The notes: generated from the sequence alone by a model not told the origin. DNA of 64,000 bases from Fodinicurvata sediminis DSM 21159 (GCF_000420625.1 NZ_ATVH01000013.1:1-64000); one strand, 5' to 3'; positions 30,020 to 40,296 are shown, counted from the stretch's first letter. A program made the numbers and translations.

Positions 30020-30952
30020 CTACTCTTTGCAGGCTTCCCGCAGAGCCTGGTCCCAACTCGGCTCCTTGCCGAAATGCTCCGCCAGGTAATCAATGAAGAC
30101 CCGGACCTTGGGCGAAAGGTGGCGGCCGGCTGGATAGACGGCATGAACGGCCCCCAGCCCATCGTCCATCCAGTCCGGCAGGACCGGCACAAGCTGCCCG
30201 GTCTGCAGGTCCGCGCCGGCAATGAAGGTCGGCAGGTAGGCAATGCCCAGGCCGGCTACGGCGGCCGCCCGGATGGCCTCTCCATTGTTCAGGCGCAAGC
30301 GTCCGCTGACCCGGACCCGGCGTTCGCCGTCGGGACCGATCATGCGCCAACTGTCGCCCGAGGCCTGATAGCTATAAAGCAGGCAGGAATGTGCCGCCAG
30401 GGCTTCGGGACTCTGGGGCGCGCCCTGTTCCGCGATATAGCTTGGCGCCGCACAGAGCACGCGCCGGTTCGGGGCCAGTCGGCGGGCGATCAGGCTGGAA
30501 TCCGACAGGACTCCGATCCGGATTGCCAGGTCATAGCCCTCTTCGACCAGGTCCACCGGGCGATCGTCAAAGGCGGCATCCAGATCGATCTCCGGATAGC
30601 GCTCCAGGAAGTCGGGCAGAAGGGGGGCCACCTGCAGGGTGCCGAAGGACATGGGCAGGTTGACGCGAAGCGTACCGCGCGGCGCGTCCGACAGCCGATG
30701 GACGGCCTGGTTGGCGGCCTCTGCCTCGTTGAGCATCCGCCGGCAGCCCTCGTAGTAGCTGCGGCCGGCCTCGGTCAGGGACAACTTGCGCGTGGTGCGA
30801 TTCAGCAGCCGCGTCCCCAGCCCCTCCTCCAGGCGCGAGATCGTCTTGGACACGGCGGATTTGGAAAGATTGAGGTTGCGAGCCGCTGCGGAAAAGCTGC
30901 CGCTTTCGACCACATTCACGAAAACTGCCATGGAAGACAGGAAGTCAAACAT
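30020..30952 (-). CDS. LysR-family regulator, divergent from wrbA
   Basis: A 310-residue LysR protein: HTH MAVFVNVVESGSFSAAARNL, LSKSAVSKTISRLEEGLGTR, and a substrate-binding domain with LPMSFGTLQVAPLLPDFLER and the LAIRIGVLSDSSLIARRL block. It belongs to the large CrgA/AaeR-like group often found facing quinone- or aromatic-responsive genes. It is divergent from wrbA with a 155-base shared regulatory region, so wrbA, pirin and the glutathionyl-hydroquinone reductase are its likely targets. Effector unknown. Confidence 0.9.
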   Translation of the reverse strand: MFDFLSSMAVFVNVVESGSFSAAARNLNLSKSAVSKTISRLEEGLGTRLLNRTTRKLSLTEAGRSYYEGCRRMLNEAEAANQAVHRLSDAPRGTLRVNLPMSFGTLQVAPLLPDFLERYPEIDLDAAFDDRPVDLVEEGYDLAIRIGVLSDSSLIARRLAPNRRVLCAAPSYIAEQGAPQSPEALAAHSCLLYSYQASGDSWRMIGPDGERRVRVSGRLRLNNGEAIRAAAVAGLGIAYLPTFIAGADLQTGQLVPVLPDWMDDGLGAVHAVYPAGRHLSPKVRVFIDYLAEHFGKEPSWDQALREACKE

Positions 30953-31020
30953 TGCTCAAACCGCCTGTTGAATCGAAGCAAGTTTCTCCTGGAGAAACGA
31001 TGAATTGAATTTTTACGCTC

Positions 31021-31050
31021 TTATCACACCTAGGGAAACAAACATATAAT
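31021..31050 (+). promoter_or_regulatory. Possible wrbA promoter
   Basis: A perfect TATAAT at 31045-31050 lies 58 bases before the wrbA ATG. The -35 position has only TTATCA (31021-31026, 18-base spacing), a weak match, as expected for a promoter needing a LysR activator. Confidence 0.45.
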
Positions 31051-31107
31051 AAAGGCAGCCGTTCAAGACAGCGGCACGGGATTTCACCTCAACGCATGGA
31101 GACAGCA

Positions 31108-31713
31108 ATGACCAAGGTCCTCGTTCTCTACTATTCAAGTTACGGCCACATCGAAACCATGGCCCAGGCGGTTGCCGAAGGGGTCAAGCAGGTGGACGGC
31201 GCCGACGTCAGCCTGAAGCGTGTTCCGGAACTGGTGCCGGAAGAGGTTCGCGAAAAATCGGGCTACAAGATCGATCAGGCCGGCGATGTCCTGCAGGATG
31301 TCAGCGAGTTGGAAAACTACGACGCGATCATTGTCGGCACACCCACACGCTTCGGCAACATGACCAGCCAGATGCGCAACCTCTGGGACCAAACCGGCGG
31401 GCTCTGGTTCAACGGTTCGCTGATCGGCAAGGTGGGCAGCGCCTTCACCTCCACCGCCAGCCAGCATGGCGGCCAGGAAACCACGCTGACTTCGATCCAT
31501 ACCACGCTCATACATCATGGCATGGTCATTGTTGGCGTACCTTACAGCCATTCCGGGCTGAACAACATGAAGGAAATCACTGGCGGCACACCTTACGGAG
31601 CCAGCACCATAACGGATGGCGACGGCAGCCGTCTGCCCAGCGAAAACGAACTGGACATCGCACGCTTTCAGGGCCGCCACGTAACCGAGATTGCCCAGAA
31701 GCTGCACGGCTGA
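31108..31713 (+). CDS. wrbA: NAD(P)H:quinone oxidoreductase WrbA
   Basis: Flavodoxin-like FMN enzyme that reduces quinones by two electrons, avoiding semiquinones. The 201-residue protein begins [20 protein letters not shown] (FMN phosphate loop) and has [33 protein letters not shown] and [20 protein letters not shown], all typical of the type IV WrbA family. ATG 31108 has GGAG upstream; ATG 31096 is an alternative adding four residues. First gene of the quinone-stress set. Confidence 0.97.
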   Translation: MTKVLVLYYSSYGHIETMAQAVAEGVKQVDGADVSLKRVPELVPEEVREKSGYKIDQAGDVLQDVSELENYDAIIVGTPTRFGNMTSQMRNLWDQTGGLWFNGSLIGKVGSAFTSTASQHGGQETTLTSIHTTLIHHGMVIVGVPYSHSGLNNMKEITGGTPYGASTITDGDGSRLPSENELDIARFQGRHVTEIAQKLHG

Positions 31714-31742
31714 ACCAAGCCGGCTTACGAGGAGATGCGGTC

Positions 31743-32474
31743 ATGATTGAGGCACGCCCTTTCGAGAAGCTGGGCCATTTCGAGACCACTTGGCTGGACG
31801 CGAACTATCACTTCAGCTTCGCGAACTATCATGATCCCTCCCGCATGGGGGTCGGTCCCCTGCGCGTCTGGAACGACGACACCGTCGCGCCGGGCCGGGG
31901 GTTCGACATGCACGGCCACCGCGACATGGAGATCATCACCTACGTCCGCGAAGGTGCGATCACTCACTAGGACCACCTGGGCAACGCGGAACGCACCGAG
32001 GCAGGCGATGTTCAGGTCATGTCCGCGGGAAAGGGCATCCTGCATGCCGAATACAACTACGAAGACAGGCCGACCACACTGTTCCAGATCTGGATCCTGC
32101 CGGACCAGGCCCGCCTGCGGCCGCGCTGGGAAACACGCAGTTTCCCGCGGGCGGAGCGGGCCGGCGAACTGGTGCCGCTGGCTTCGGGCCGCGGACATGC
32201 AGACGCCCTGGAAATCCATCAGGACGCCACCCTGTTCGGCAGCCTGTTGCAGGCCGGGCAGGAGCTGGAGATAACACTCGAACCCGACCGGCAGGCTTAC
32301 ATGGTCCTGGCCACGGGGCAGGTGGACGTCGAGGATGACACCGGGGATACAGTCGGGGGCCGCGAAACTCTGAAAGCCCGCGACGGGGCGGTCATTTCCG
32401 CAACTCCCCGGGTGAAACTCACGGCCCGGGAAGACAGAGAAGTGCTGCTGGCCGACCTGCCCACCGCACAGTAA
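31743..32474 (+). pseudogene. Pirin-family gene with an in-frame amber codon
   Basis: Read through, the 243-codon frame is a complete pirin: MIEARPFEKLGHFETTWLDA, then two cupin domains. The four metal ligands are intact on both sides of the break: H57 and H59 in FDMHGHRDME, H101 and E103 in GILHAEYNYE. Codon 76 is TAG at 31968-31970 in AITH-stop-DHLGN, where pirins usually have Gln, so a single CAG to TAG change explains it. No frameshift is present. As read, a 75-residue fragment would be made, though a second in-frame start (32019) could yield the C-terminal part. Bacterial pirins act as quercetin dioxygenases or redox-linked regulators. It sits between wrbA and the glutathione-dependent reductase. 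Confidence 0.88.
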
Positions 32475-32514
32475 GCGGCGCGGGACACGCCGGCGAACAA
32501 GGAAAGGAAAGACA

Positions 32515-33486
32515 ATGGGACTGTTGATCGACGGTCAATGGCACGACAAGTGGTACGATACGGACAAGCATGGTGGCCGCTTCGAGCGTGATGCCAGTGC
32601 GTTCCGCAACTGGATCACTGCCGATGGCAGCCCCGGCCCGTCAGGTGAAGGCGGTTTCCAGGCCGAACCCGACCGCTATCACCTCTATGTTTCGCTGGCC
32701 TGTCCCTGGGCGCACCGCGTCCTGATTTTCCGCAAGCTGAAGAAACTCGAAGACCTGCTGCCCGTGTCCGTCGTGCACTGGTACATGGGCGAGAATGGCT
32801 GGGAGTTCCGTGAAGAGGACGGCGCAACGGGCGACCCGCTGTTCGACTTCGACTACCTGCACCAGCTCTATACCAAGGCCAAGCCGGATTACACCGGGCG
32901 CGTGACCGTTCCGACCCTCTGGGACAAGAAGAAGGGCACCATCGTCAGCAACGAATCGGCCGAGATCATCCGCATGCTGAATACGGCCTTCCAGGACTAC
33001 ACCGACGTCGATCACGACTTCTACCCGCCGGAGCTGCGCGAGGAAATCGACGCCGTGAACGCACGCGTCTACGACACTGTGAACAACGGCGTCTACAAGT
33101 CGGGCTTCGCCACCACGCAACAGGCCTACGAGGAAGCAGTGGTTCCGCTGTTCGAAAGCCTCGACTGGCTGGAAGAGCGCCTGTCGCGGAACCGCTACCT
33201 GGTGGGCGATCACCTGAGCGAGGCCGACTGGCGGCTGTTCACGACCCTGATCCGCTTCGACCCGGTCTATGTCGGCCACTTCAAGTGCAACCTGCACCGC
33301 ATCGTGGATTATCCCAATCTCTGGGCCTACACCCGCGAACTCCACCAGATGCCCGGCGTGGCCGAGACGGTGGACCTGCACCACATCAAGCACCACTATT
33401 ACGTCAGTCACGACATGATCAATCCCACCGGCGTGGTGCCCAAAGGCCCGGTCCTCGACTACACGACACCGCACGGGCGGGGTTGA
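32515..33486 (+). CDS. Glutathionyl-hydroquinone reductase (YqjG/PcpF family)
   Basis: Xi-class glutathione transferase that removes glutathione from glutathionyl-hydroquinones. The 323-residue protein has the catalytic Cys in YVSLACPWAHR (C63), the VVHWYMGENGWEF segment, TVPTLWDKKKGTIVSNESAE (thioredoxin-fold cis-Pro) and the C-terminal helical domain with GDHLSEADWRLFTTLIRFDP and HHIKHHYYVSH, all family features. ATG 32515 follows GGAAAGG. Together with wrbA and pirin it suggests detoxification of quinones or other electrophiles. Confidence 0.96.
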   Translation: MGLLIDGQWHDKWYDTDKHGGRFERDASAFRNWITADGSPGPSGEGGFQAEPDRYHLYVSLACPWAHRVLIFRKLKKLEDLLPVSVVHWYMGENGWEFREEDGATGDPLFDFDYLHQLYTKAKPDYTGRVTVPTLWDKKKGTIVSNESAEIIRMLNTAFQDYTDVDHDFYPPELREEIDAVNARVYDTVNNGVYKSGFATTQQAYEEAVVPLFESLDWLEERLSRNRYLVGDHLSEADWRLFTTLIRFDPVYVGHFKCNLHRIVDYPNLWAYTRELHQMPGVAETVDLHHIKHHYYVSHDMINPTGVVPKGPVLDYTTPHGRG

Positions 33487-33586
33487 GGGAACTGGCGCCC
33501 GCCCGGAAATTGACCGATGCGGGCAGGCCGCGATCTGCAGTAGGCTTACCTCAGATACAACCTGGAACAGGACGGGATCGTATTTG

Positions 33587-33832
33587 ATGGCACTTACAGG
33601 AATAGGGAAAACCAGTCTACAGCTGGCCTGTGTGGCGTCCGTATTCCTCCTTGTGGGCTGCGGGAGCTCCGGGGGCTGGGCCGAAGATCGTGTGCCCTAT
33701 GGCCACATGCCGCCGCCGGGCGAGTGCCGGATCTGGCACCCTGACCGGCCGGCGGGTCAACAGCCTCCTCCCGGGCCCTGCCACGAGATTCACGAGAACG
33801 TGCCTCCAGGCGCGTCGGTGATACGCGGTTGA
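33587..33832 (+). CDS. Small predicted lipoprotein
   Basis: An 81-residue protein, MALTGIGKTSLQLACVASVF, with a lipobox LLVGC so that Cys becomes the lipidated N-terminus after signal peptidase II. The mature part is proline- and glycine-rich (VPYGHMPPPGECRIWHPDRP, QQPPPGPCHE) with two Cys. The GECRIWHPDRPAGQQPPPG pattern recurs in small uncharacterised envelope proteins. Outer-membrane or periplasmic location is predicted; function unknown. Confidence 0.7.
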   Translation: MALTGIGKTSLQLACVASVFLLVGCGSSGGWAEDRVPYGHMPPPGECRIWHPDRPAGQQPPPGPCHEIHENVPPGASVIRG

Positions 33833-33892
33833 AGGGCGAGAACGGCTGTCTGGCCCTTGCCCCCGCCGCTCCTTTGCGCCACCTTCTCTGCC

Positions 33893-34585
33893 ATGCAGAC
33901 GAAAGACGCTCCCCAGACCCCGCCGCCGCATCCGCGTCAGGTTGAAACATGGTTGTTCGACCTGGACAACACGCTCTATCCGGCTTCCTGCCGCCTGTTC
34001 GACCAGATCGATCGCCGCATGGGGCTGTTCATCGAGCAGCGCTTCGGCCTGTCCGCGGAAGAGGCGCGGCGCATGCAGAAGTCTTTCTTCCATTCCCACG
34101 GAACCACCCTGCGCGGCCTGATGACGGAGCACGCCATCACGCCGGACGACTATCTGGACTTCGTCCATGACATCGATCTGTCGGGACTGGAGGCCAACCC
34201 GCGGCTGGATGCCGCCCTCTCCGCCCTTCCGGGCCGCAAGGTGATCTTCACGAATGCCGATACCGGCCACGCCGAGCGGGTCCTGGAACGCCTGGCACTG
34301 ACCCATCATTTCGAGGCCATTTTCGATATCCGGGCAGCAGATTTCGTGCCCAAGCCCGATGAAGGTCCCTATGACCAAATTCTGGATAACCACGGCCTGG
34401 CCGCCGAGCGCACCGTCTTCTTCGAGGACTCGGCCCGCAACTTGAAGCCCGCCCATGCCCGCGGCATGACCACCGTCTGGGTGCGGCACGAGGCCAACTG
34501 GAGCGCACCGCCCGATGATGGCGACTACATCCATCATCACACCGAGGACCTGGCCAGTTGGCTGGAAGCCCTGCAGAAGGACTGA
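33893..34585 (+). CDS. HAD-superfamily pyrimidine 5'-nucleotidase
   Basis: A protein of about 230 residues with motif I TWLFDLDNTLYPAS, motif II VIFTNADTGHAERVL, motif III lysine in FVPKPDEGPYDQIL and motif IV VFFEDSARNL. This is the SDT1-like pyrimidine 5'-nucleotidase group of the HAD family, which dephosphorylates pyrimidine nucleotides. I start at ATG 33893; an upstream start at 33857 adds twelve unlikely residues. It lies 126 bases before dapD. Confidence 0.9.
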   Translation: MQTKDAPQTPPPHPRQVETWLFDLDNTLYPASCRLFDQIDRRMGLFIEQRFGLSAEEARRMQKSFFHSHGTTLRGLMTEHAITPDDYLDFVHDIDLSGLEANPRLDAALSALPGRKVIFTNADTGHAERVLERLALTHHFEAIFDIRAADFVPKPDEGPYDQILDNHGLAAERTVFFEDSARNLKPAHARGMTTVWVRHEANWSAPPDDGDYIHHHTEDLASWLEALQKD

Positions 34586-34711
34586 ACGCGACTCTCGAGC
34601 TGTCACGGAACCCCGCCGGAGCGATTGACTTGACCCGGGGCCTGCCGCATCTTCTGCCGCGCCCGATCAACCGGCCGCCTGGCCCAACCCGTGAGCAGAG
34701 ACGTCAAGACA

Positions 34712-35572
34712 ATGCAGACAGAAGACCTGAAGAGCGTCATCGAGAACGCCTGGGAAGAGCGCGACAAGATCAGCCCCAAGACCGAAGGCGTCGTCCGCGA
34801 TGGCGTCGAACTGGCCCTGGAAGGCCTCGACAACGGCCGATTCCGGGTTGCAGAACGGCACGAGGACGGCGAATGGCATGTCAACCAGTGGCTGAAGAAG
34901 GCCGTGCTCCTGTCCTTTCGCCTGAACGACATGACCGTCATGCCGGGCGGCCCGCGTGACGTGAACCACGGCGAGGCGGTCTGGTTCGACAAGGTCCCCT
35001 CGAAGTTTGCCGGCTGGACCGAAGAGCATTTCCGCGAAGCGGGTTTCCGCGCCGTGCCGAATTGCACGGTGCGCCGCTCGGCCCACATTGCGCCGGACGT
35101 CGTGCTCATGCCCTCCTTCGTCAACCTGGGCGCCTATGTGGACAGCGGCACCATGGTGGACACCTGGGCCACCATCGGTTCCTGCGCCCAGATCGGGAAG
35201 AATTGCCACATCTCCGGCGGTGCCGGTATCGGCGGCGTGCTTGAGCCGCTGCAGGCCAACCCGGTGGTCATCGAGGACGGCGTCTTCATCGGCGCGCGCT
35301 CCGAAGTGGCCGAGGGCGTGATCGTGCGCGAGGGCTCGGTGCTCTCCATGGGCGTCTATCTCGGCGCATCCACGACCATCATCAATCGCGAAACCGGCGA
35401 GAAGTTCCGCGGCGAGGTCCCCTCCTATTCGGTGGTGGTGCCCGGCTCCATGCCCGGCAAGCCCCTGCCGGACGGCTCGCCCGGCCCAAGCCTCTACTGC
35501 GCCGTGATCGTCAAGCGCGTGGATGAAGGCACACGCGCGAAGACCTCGATCAACGAGTTGCTGCGCACCTGA
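34712..35572 (+). CDS. dapD: Tetrahydrodipicolinate N-succinyltransferase
   Basis: Lysine and diaminopimelate synthesis: transfers succinyl from succinyl-CoA to tetrahydrodipicolinate. The 286-residue protein has an N-terminal helical domain, then a left-handed beta-helix built of hexapeptide repeats ([60 protein letters not shown]) and [13 protein letters not shown] 34712 is chosen over GTG 34691. dapE follows after 14 bases. Confidence 0.97.
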   Translation: MQTEDLKSVIENAWEERDKISPKTEGVVRDGVELALEGLDNGRFRVAERHEDGEWHVNQWLKKAVLLSFRLNDMTVMPGGPRDVNHGEAVWFDKVPSKFAGWTEEHFREAGFRAVPNCTVRRSAHIAPDVVLMPSFVNLGAYVDSGTMVDTWATIGSCAQIGKNCHISGGAGIGGVLEPLQANPVVIEDGVFIGARSEVAEGVIVREGSVLSMGVYLGASTTIINRETGEKFRGEVPSYSVVVPGSMPGKPLPDGSPGPSLYCAVIVKRVDEGTRAKTSINELLRT

Positions 35573-35586
35573 GACAAGAGGCTGCC

Positions 35587-36738
35587 ATGACGACCGGCGT
35601 CCTGGATCCCGTCGAACTGACCCAGCGGCTGATCCGCTGTCCCAGCGTGACACCTGCCGAGGGTGGCGCATTGGACCTGTTGCAGGCGGAGCTGGAAGCT
35701 CTGGGCTTCACCTGCCACCGCCTGGTCTTCTCCGAGGATGGGACGCCGGACGTCGACAACCTCTATGCCCGCCTGGGCACCGCGGCACCAAACATCTGCT
35801 TTGCCGGACACACCGACGTGGTGCCAACCGGCGATCCGGAGGCCTGGAGCTGCGATCCCTTCTCGGGCGAGCTGCGCGACGGCATGGTCTTCGGGCGCGG
35901 CGCCTCGGACATGAAGGGGGCGGTGGCCGCCTTCGTCGCCGCCGTATCGGCCTATCTGCGCGAACAGGGCGCGCCCACCGGCTCCCTCAGCCTGCTGATC
36001 ACCGGCGACGAGGAAGGCCCCTCCATCAACGGCACCCGCAAGGTTCTCCAGTGGCTGGCCGAACAAGGCGAAAAGCTGGACGCCTGTCTGGTGGGCGAGC
36101 CCACCAACCCCGGTGAATTGGGGGACATGATCAAGATCGGCCGGCGCGGCAGCATGAGCGGCTGGCTAACCGTCCGCGGGGTTCAGGGGCACACCGCCTA
36201 TCCGCACCTGGCGGACAACCCTGTCCATCGGCTGGTCACCATGCTCTCGGCCCTGACGGCCGCGCCTCTGGACCAGGGCAGCGAGCACTTCCAGGCCTCG
36301 ACCCTCCAGGTCACCACCGTCGACGTCGGCAACCCGGCCACCAACGTCATTCCCGGCGAAGCAAGGGCAACCTTCAACATTCGCTTCAACGACCTGCACA
36401 GCGGGGCAGCGCTGGAGTCCTGGCTGCGCGAAACGCTCGACCGCGTGGGCGGGGACTATGACCTGCAGATCAAGCTGTCCGGGGAATCCTTCCTCTGTCC
36501 GCCGGGGCCCTTCAGCGAACTGATCGCCAACGCGGTCGAGGCGGAAACCGGTCGCCGGCCCGAGCTTTCCACGACCGGAGGCACCTCGGACGCGCGTTTC
36601 ATCAAGGACTATTGCCAGGTTGCCGAGTTCGGCCTGGTCGGTCAGACCATGCACAAGATCGATGAACGCACACCGGCCGCGGACCTGGAGAACCTGGCAC
36701 GCATCTACCACCGGATCCTGCAGGGTTACTTCACGTGA
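35587..36738 (+). CDS. dapE: Succinyl-diaminopimelate desuccinylase
   Basis: Hydrolyses N-succinyl-LL-diaminopimelate with two zinc ions. The 383-residue M20-family protein has [31 protein letters not shown] (metal His and catalytic Asp), [15 protein letters not shown] (bridging Asp), [13 protein letters not shown] (catalytic Glu pair), LVGEPTN and, near the end, [15 protein letters not shown]. It overlaps the next gene by four bases (GTGA). Confidence 0.98.
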   Translation: MTTGVLDPVELTQRLIRCPSVTPAEGGALDLLQAELEALGFTCHRLVFSEDGTPDVDNLYARLGTAAPNICFAGHTDVVPTGDPEAWSCDPFSGELRDGMVFGRGASDMKGAVAAFVAAVSAYLREQGAPTGSLSLLITGDEEGPSINGTRKVLQWLAEQGEKLDACLVGEPTNPGELGDMIKIGRRGSMSGWLTVRGVQGHTAYPHLADNPVHRLVTMLSALTAAPLDQGSEHFQASTLQVTTVDVGNPATNVIPGEARATFNIRFNDLHSGAALESWLRETLDRVGGDYDLQIKLSGESFLCPPGPFSELIANAVEAETGRRPELSTTGGTSDARFIKDYCQVAEFGLVGQTMHKIDERTPAADLENLARIYHRILQGYFT

Positions 36739-37307
36739 AGCCGCCGGCCCTGGGTGAAATCCTCCAGGCCCTCTACGGCAGTTGGCGCCTGGCACGGTTC
36801 GATCCGCAGGGCCTGTCCTTCCTGGGCAACAGCGCCACGGACTTCATCAAGTCCTTCTTCGCGGCCGTCATCGTCCTGCCCGTCTGGCTGATCCTGCTGC
36901 AACTGCATGTGCAGGAACTGGAGATCACCGCCGGCTGGCCCGCCATCCTGTCCATACAGCTGCCCGCCTATGTCATCTCCTGGACGCTCTATCCCGTGAT
37001 CATGGATAGCCTCTGCCAGCAGCTTGACCGAGATGCGCACTATTTCCACTACATCACCGCCTTCAACTGGATCCGCGTGGTCCAGACCCTGGTCTTTGCC
37101 GCGGCCACTTTCGTGGGACTGCTGCTGCCCGGCAACCTGTCGGTCGGCCTGACCTTCGTCGTCCTGCTGGCCGTGCTGGTCTATCACGGCTTTGTGGCAC
37201 GCCAGGCCCTGCAGGTGGGCTGGGGCACCGCCTCTGCCCTGGTTTTCCTGGATTTCTTCCTCGGAGTCGTCATCACCGTCTGGGCCGACAGCGCGCTGCT
37301 GAACTGA
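36735..37307 (+). CDS. Membrane protein of unknown function
   Basis: A 190-residue protein with about four membrane helices ([73 protein letters not shown]) and a short cytoplasmic start. It resembles small transporter-like alphaproteobacterial proteins that follow dapE, but no named family can be assigned. GTG 36735 overlaps the dapE stop, so the two are coupled. It ends six bases before the convergent trkH. Confidence 0.75.
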   Translation: MKPPALGEILQALYGSWRLARFDPQGLSFLGNSATDFIKSFFAAVIVLPVWLILLQLHVQELEITAGWPAILSIQLPAYVISWTLYPVIMDSLCQQLDRDAHYFHYITAFNWIRVVQTLVFAAATFVGLLLPGNLSVGLTFVVLLAVLVYHGFVARQALQVGWGTASALVFLDFFLGVVITVWADSALLN

Positions 37308-37313
37308 TGCGCC

Positions 37314-38759
37314 TCAGCCGCGCCAGAAATGCGGTGTGAAGAGAATCAGGACGGTGAAAAGCTCCAGACGGCCGAGGATCATCCCGGCCGCCAGCATCCA
37401 CTTCGCCGCATCGGGCAGGCTGGCGAAGGTCGAGGCCGGCCCGATGGTCTCCCCGAGGCCGGGGCCCACGTTCGAAATCGCAGTGGCCGCACCCGACAGC
37501 GACGTAATGAAGTCCAGACCTGTCCAGCCCAGCACCGCCGCTAGAACGGCAAAGCTGGCGATATAGAGGAAAAAGAAGCTCATGACCGACAGGGAGACCT
37601 GCTCGGTGATGGGCTGTCCGTTGTAGCGGGCAATGAAGATGCCGTTGGGCTGCATCAGGCGTTTCAACTGGGTGCGGGCCGTGGCAGAGAGGATCTGGAA
37701 ACGGAAGACCTTGATGCCGCAGGATGTGGAGCCGGCACAGCCGCCGATGAACATCAGCAGGAAGAACACGGCCAGGGCGAATCCGCCCCACAGATCGAAA
37801 GCCGCCGTCGCATAGCCTGTGCCGGTCATGATCGATATGGCGTTGAAGGTGGTAAAGCGCAGGGCTTCCAGGGGCGCCAGGCCCGATTCCAGGAACAGAT
37901 AGGCCGCAAGCGACAGGATGGAGACCGCCATGATCCCCAGCATGGTGCGGACCTGCGAGTCGTGCAGCAAAGTCGACAGGTTGCCGTGCATCGCCCGAAC
38001 GTAAAGCACGAAGGGAATGCTGCCCAGAATCATGGCGCCGCTGACAGCATAGTCCAGGGCGGCCGAATCGTAATGGCCTATGGAGTCGTCATGGGTGGAA
38101 TAGCCGCCTGTGGCGATCGAGGTGAAGGCATGCGCTATGGAGTCGAACCCGCTCATGCCCAGAAACCAGTAGACCAGTGCCGCCAGCAGCGTGAAGCCCA
38201 TGTAGATCAGCAGGATTTCGCCCGCGATCTGGGCGGCGCGCGGCAGGACCTTGTCGGTGTCGAAGGCTTCGATGCGGAAGAGCTGCATACCGCCCACCCG
38301 CAACATCGGCAGAATCGAGATGGCCGTGACAATGATACCGATACCCCCCAGCCATTGCAGCAGGGCGCGCCAGATCAGGATGCCGCGTGACGTCTCATCC
38401 AGGCCGCTCATCACCGTGGCACCGGTGGTCGTGATTCCCGACATGGATTCAAAGAAGGCGTCAGTATAGCTGAGCCCTGCGGAGGTAAAGGTAAACGGCA
38501 GGGCGCCGAAGATCGCGATCACGAGCCAGATCATGGTGGTCATCAGGAAGGCCTGGCGCAGCCCCATTTCCCGCCAGTTGCTGCGCGTGGTCAGGATCAG
38601 GCTTATGCCGACGAAAAGCGTGAGCGCCGAGGTCGCTGCGAAGACCTGCCAGTCGGGACTGCCATCGCCCAGGTCCACCAGAGCCGGCAGAATCATGGCC
38701 AGGGCCAGGACGGAAAGGATCAGGCCGTTGACGAAGAATACCGGCCGCAGGTCAAGCAT
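37314..38759 (-). CDS. trkH: TrkH-family potassium uptake protein
   Basis: A 481-residue K+ channel-like transporter subunit. Four membrane-pore-membrane repeats carry filter loops such as SMSGITTTGATVMSGL, HAFTSIATGGYSTHDDSIGH, MTGTGYATAAF and ISNVGPGLG, and a GGCAGSTSCGIKVFR segment. TrkH works with the NAD-binding TrkA, which is not in this window. It is convergent with the membrane gene at 36735 and is followed upstream by folE on the same strand. Confidence 0.95.
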   Translation of the reverse strand: MLDLRPVFFVNGLILSVLALAMILPALVDLGDGSPDWQVFAATSALTLFVGISLILTTRSNWREMGLRQAFLMTTMIWLVIAIFGALPFTFTSAGLSYTDAFFESMSGITTTGATVMSGLDETSRGILIWRALLQWLGGIGIIVTAISILPMLRVGGMQLFRIEAFDTDKVLPRAAQIAGEILLIYMGFTLLAALVYWFLGMSGFDSIAHAFTSIATGGYSTHDDSIGHYDSAALDYAVSGAMILGSIPFVLYVRAMHGNLSTLLHDSQVRTMLGIMAVSILSLAAYLFLESGLAPLEALRFTTFNAISIMTGTGYATAAFDLWGGFALAVFFLLMFIGGCAGSTSCGIKVFRFQILSATARTQLKRLMQPNGIFIARYNGQPITEQVSLSVMSFFFLYIASFAVLAAVLGWTGLDFITSLSGAATAISNVGPGLGETIGPASTFASLPDAAKWMLAAGMILGRLELFTVLILFTPHFWRG

Positions 38760-38847
38760 GCGCTATCCTGAAGACAAACCGCAAAGAACACTCGCCGGCA
38801 TCGTAAGCCGCTCGCCACGAATTGTCAGCCTGGAATGGAATCGGGAT

Positions 38848-39492
38848 TCAACCGGAATGGGTCCGGGGCAGACCGACCAGCGACAGGAACTCGCGCCGGG
38901 TGTCCGTGTTGTTCCGAAAGGCCCCCAGCATGCGGCTGGTCACCATGCCCACGCCGGGCTTGTGCACGCCGCGTGTGGTCATGCACTGGTGCTCGGCCTC
39001 GACCACAACGGCCACACCGCGTGGTTCCAACACATCCTGGATGATGTTGGCGATCTGAGCCGTCATCTTCTCCTGGATCTGCAGGCGCTTGGCATAGGCC
39101 TCGACCACGCGGGCCAGCTTGCTGATTCCCACGACGCGGCGCTTGGGCAGATAGGCCACGTGCGCCCGGCCGATGATCGGCACCATGTGGTGCTCGCAAT
39201 GGGACTCGAAATCGATGTCCTTCAACAGGACCATCTCGTCATACCCATCGGTCTCCTCGAAGGTGCGGCCCAGGATTTCCATGGGATCCAGCTCGTAGCC
39301 CGAGAAGAACTCCTCATAGGAGCGCACCACCCTTTGCGGGGTGTCCTTCAGGCCTTCACGTGCAGGATCATCCCCGGCCCAGCGGATCAGGGTTTCCACC
39401 GCCTTCTCCGCCTCTGCACGCGTGGGACGGCTGGGTGTGACGGTCAAATCGCCATCGGCTTCCTTGACCCGGGAAATCTGGCTGCTGTTCAC
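38848..39492 (-). CDS. folE: GTP cyclohydrolase I
   Basis: First step of tetrahydrofolate synthesis. The 214-residue protein has [20 protein letters not shown], with zinc ligands C99 and H102, and C170 in [36 protein letters not shown] and the C-terminal [20 protein letters not shown] also match. I chose GTG 39492 because AAGGAGTGAG lies just before it; the upstream GTG at 39510 overlaps that site and is unlikely. Confidence 0.97.
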   Translation of the reverse strand: MNSSQISRVKEADGDLTVTPSRPTRAEAEKAVETLIRWAGDDPAREGLKDTPQRVVRSYEEFFSGYELDPMEILGRTFEETDGYDEMVLLKDIDFESHCEHHMVPIIGRAHVAYLPKRRVVGISKLARVVEAYAKRLQIQEKMTAQIANIIQDVLEPRGVAVVVEAEHQCMTTRGVHKPGVGMVTSRMLGAFRNNTDTRREFLSLVGLPRTHSG

Positions 39493-39627
39493 GCACTCAC
39501 TCCTTGGCACAGCATGGAACCTGCCCTTGTATACTTCTAGTGGCAGGCTGGACGGATATCTGGTTCAGATACGCCGGATATACGCACAGAAACGCTGAAA
39601 GGATTACAGGCTTTTGGAGAGGGCAAG

Positions 39628-40020
39628 TCAATTGACCTGCATCTGCTCATAGGGACTGTCCAGGGAAAAGGCCGGAATCGCGACCTCGAACCGCTCGCCG
39701 TCCCGGGTCACCATTTCATAGCTGCCGACCATGATGCCACTGGGCGTGGCCAGGGGCGCGCCGCTGGTATACTCGTAGCTGGCGTCCGGCTCGAGAACCG
39801 GCTGTTCTCCCACCACACCGGGGCCGCGCACCTCCTCGACATGACCGTTGGCATCGGTGATCTGCCAATAGCGGTTCAGCAGTTGCACCGTCTCCGTGCC
39901 CTCGTTGCTGATGGTCACGTGATAGGCCCAGACATAGTGGTTCTGGTCCGGGGCCGACTGCTCCTCGATGAAATGTGGCGTGACGGAAACCGTGATGGTA
40001 CCTGTCGTCTGGCTGTACAT
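39628..40020 (-). CDS. apaG: ApaG domain protein
   Basis: A 130-residue immunoglobulin-like beta protein: [40 protein letters not shown], then [20 protein letters not shown] and [20 protein letters not shown]. The GxGxxG-like loop GPGVVGEQP is the family hallmark. ApaG has been linked to Co2+/Mg2+ homeostasis, but its biochemical role is unsettled. ATG 40020 is used rather than an upstream start at 40062. Confidence 0.94.
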   Translation of the reverse strand: MYSQTTGTITVSVTPHFIEEQSAPDQNHYVWAYHVTISNEGTETVQLLNRYWQITDANGHVEEVRGPGVVGEQPVLEPDASYEYTSGAPLATPSGIMVGSYEMVTRDGERFEVAIPAFSLDSPYEQMQVN

Positions 40021-40196
40021 GGCTATCGCTTCCATTGCTCGGCATCGCTTTGCCACAGGCATGACCTTTCATGCCTGTTTGCGCAAGTGGGCATCTGATA
40101 CGGCAGAATGAAGGGGGTGTGCTGCACCACCCGTCAACACCGCTCTATCGTTGCCTTTCGCCCAATCTTGTTGTAGCTCTTCCAAGATGGTGCGCT

Positions 40197-40270
40197 GCGG
40201 GTGTAGCTCAATGGTAGAGCAGCAGCTTCCCAAGCTGACGACGGGGGTTCGATTCCCCTCACCCGCTCCA
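40197..40270 (+). tRNA. tRNA-Gly (anticodon CCC)
   Basis: A 74-base cloverleaf from GCGGGTG to an encoded CCA. Acceptor stem GCGGGTG/CACCCGC, D stem GCTC/GAGC, anticodon loop TTCCCAA giving CCC, T arm GGGG TTCGATT CCCC. The first anticodon-stem pair is G-A, otherwise the fold is regular. It decodes GGG. Confidence 0.96.
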
Positions 40271-40296
40271 GTTTTCCTCTTTCCTGAAAGCCGGCC

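Noticed and set aside
31968-31970. Pyrrolysine at the pirin amber codon
   Set aside because: Nothing else in the window suggests a pyl system, and homologous pirins have Gln here.
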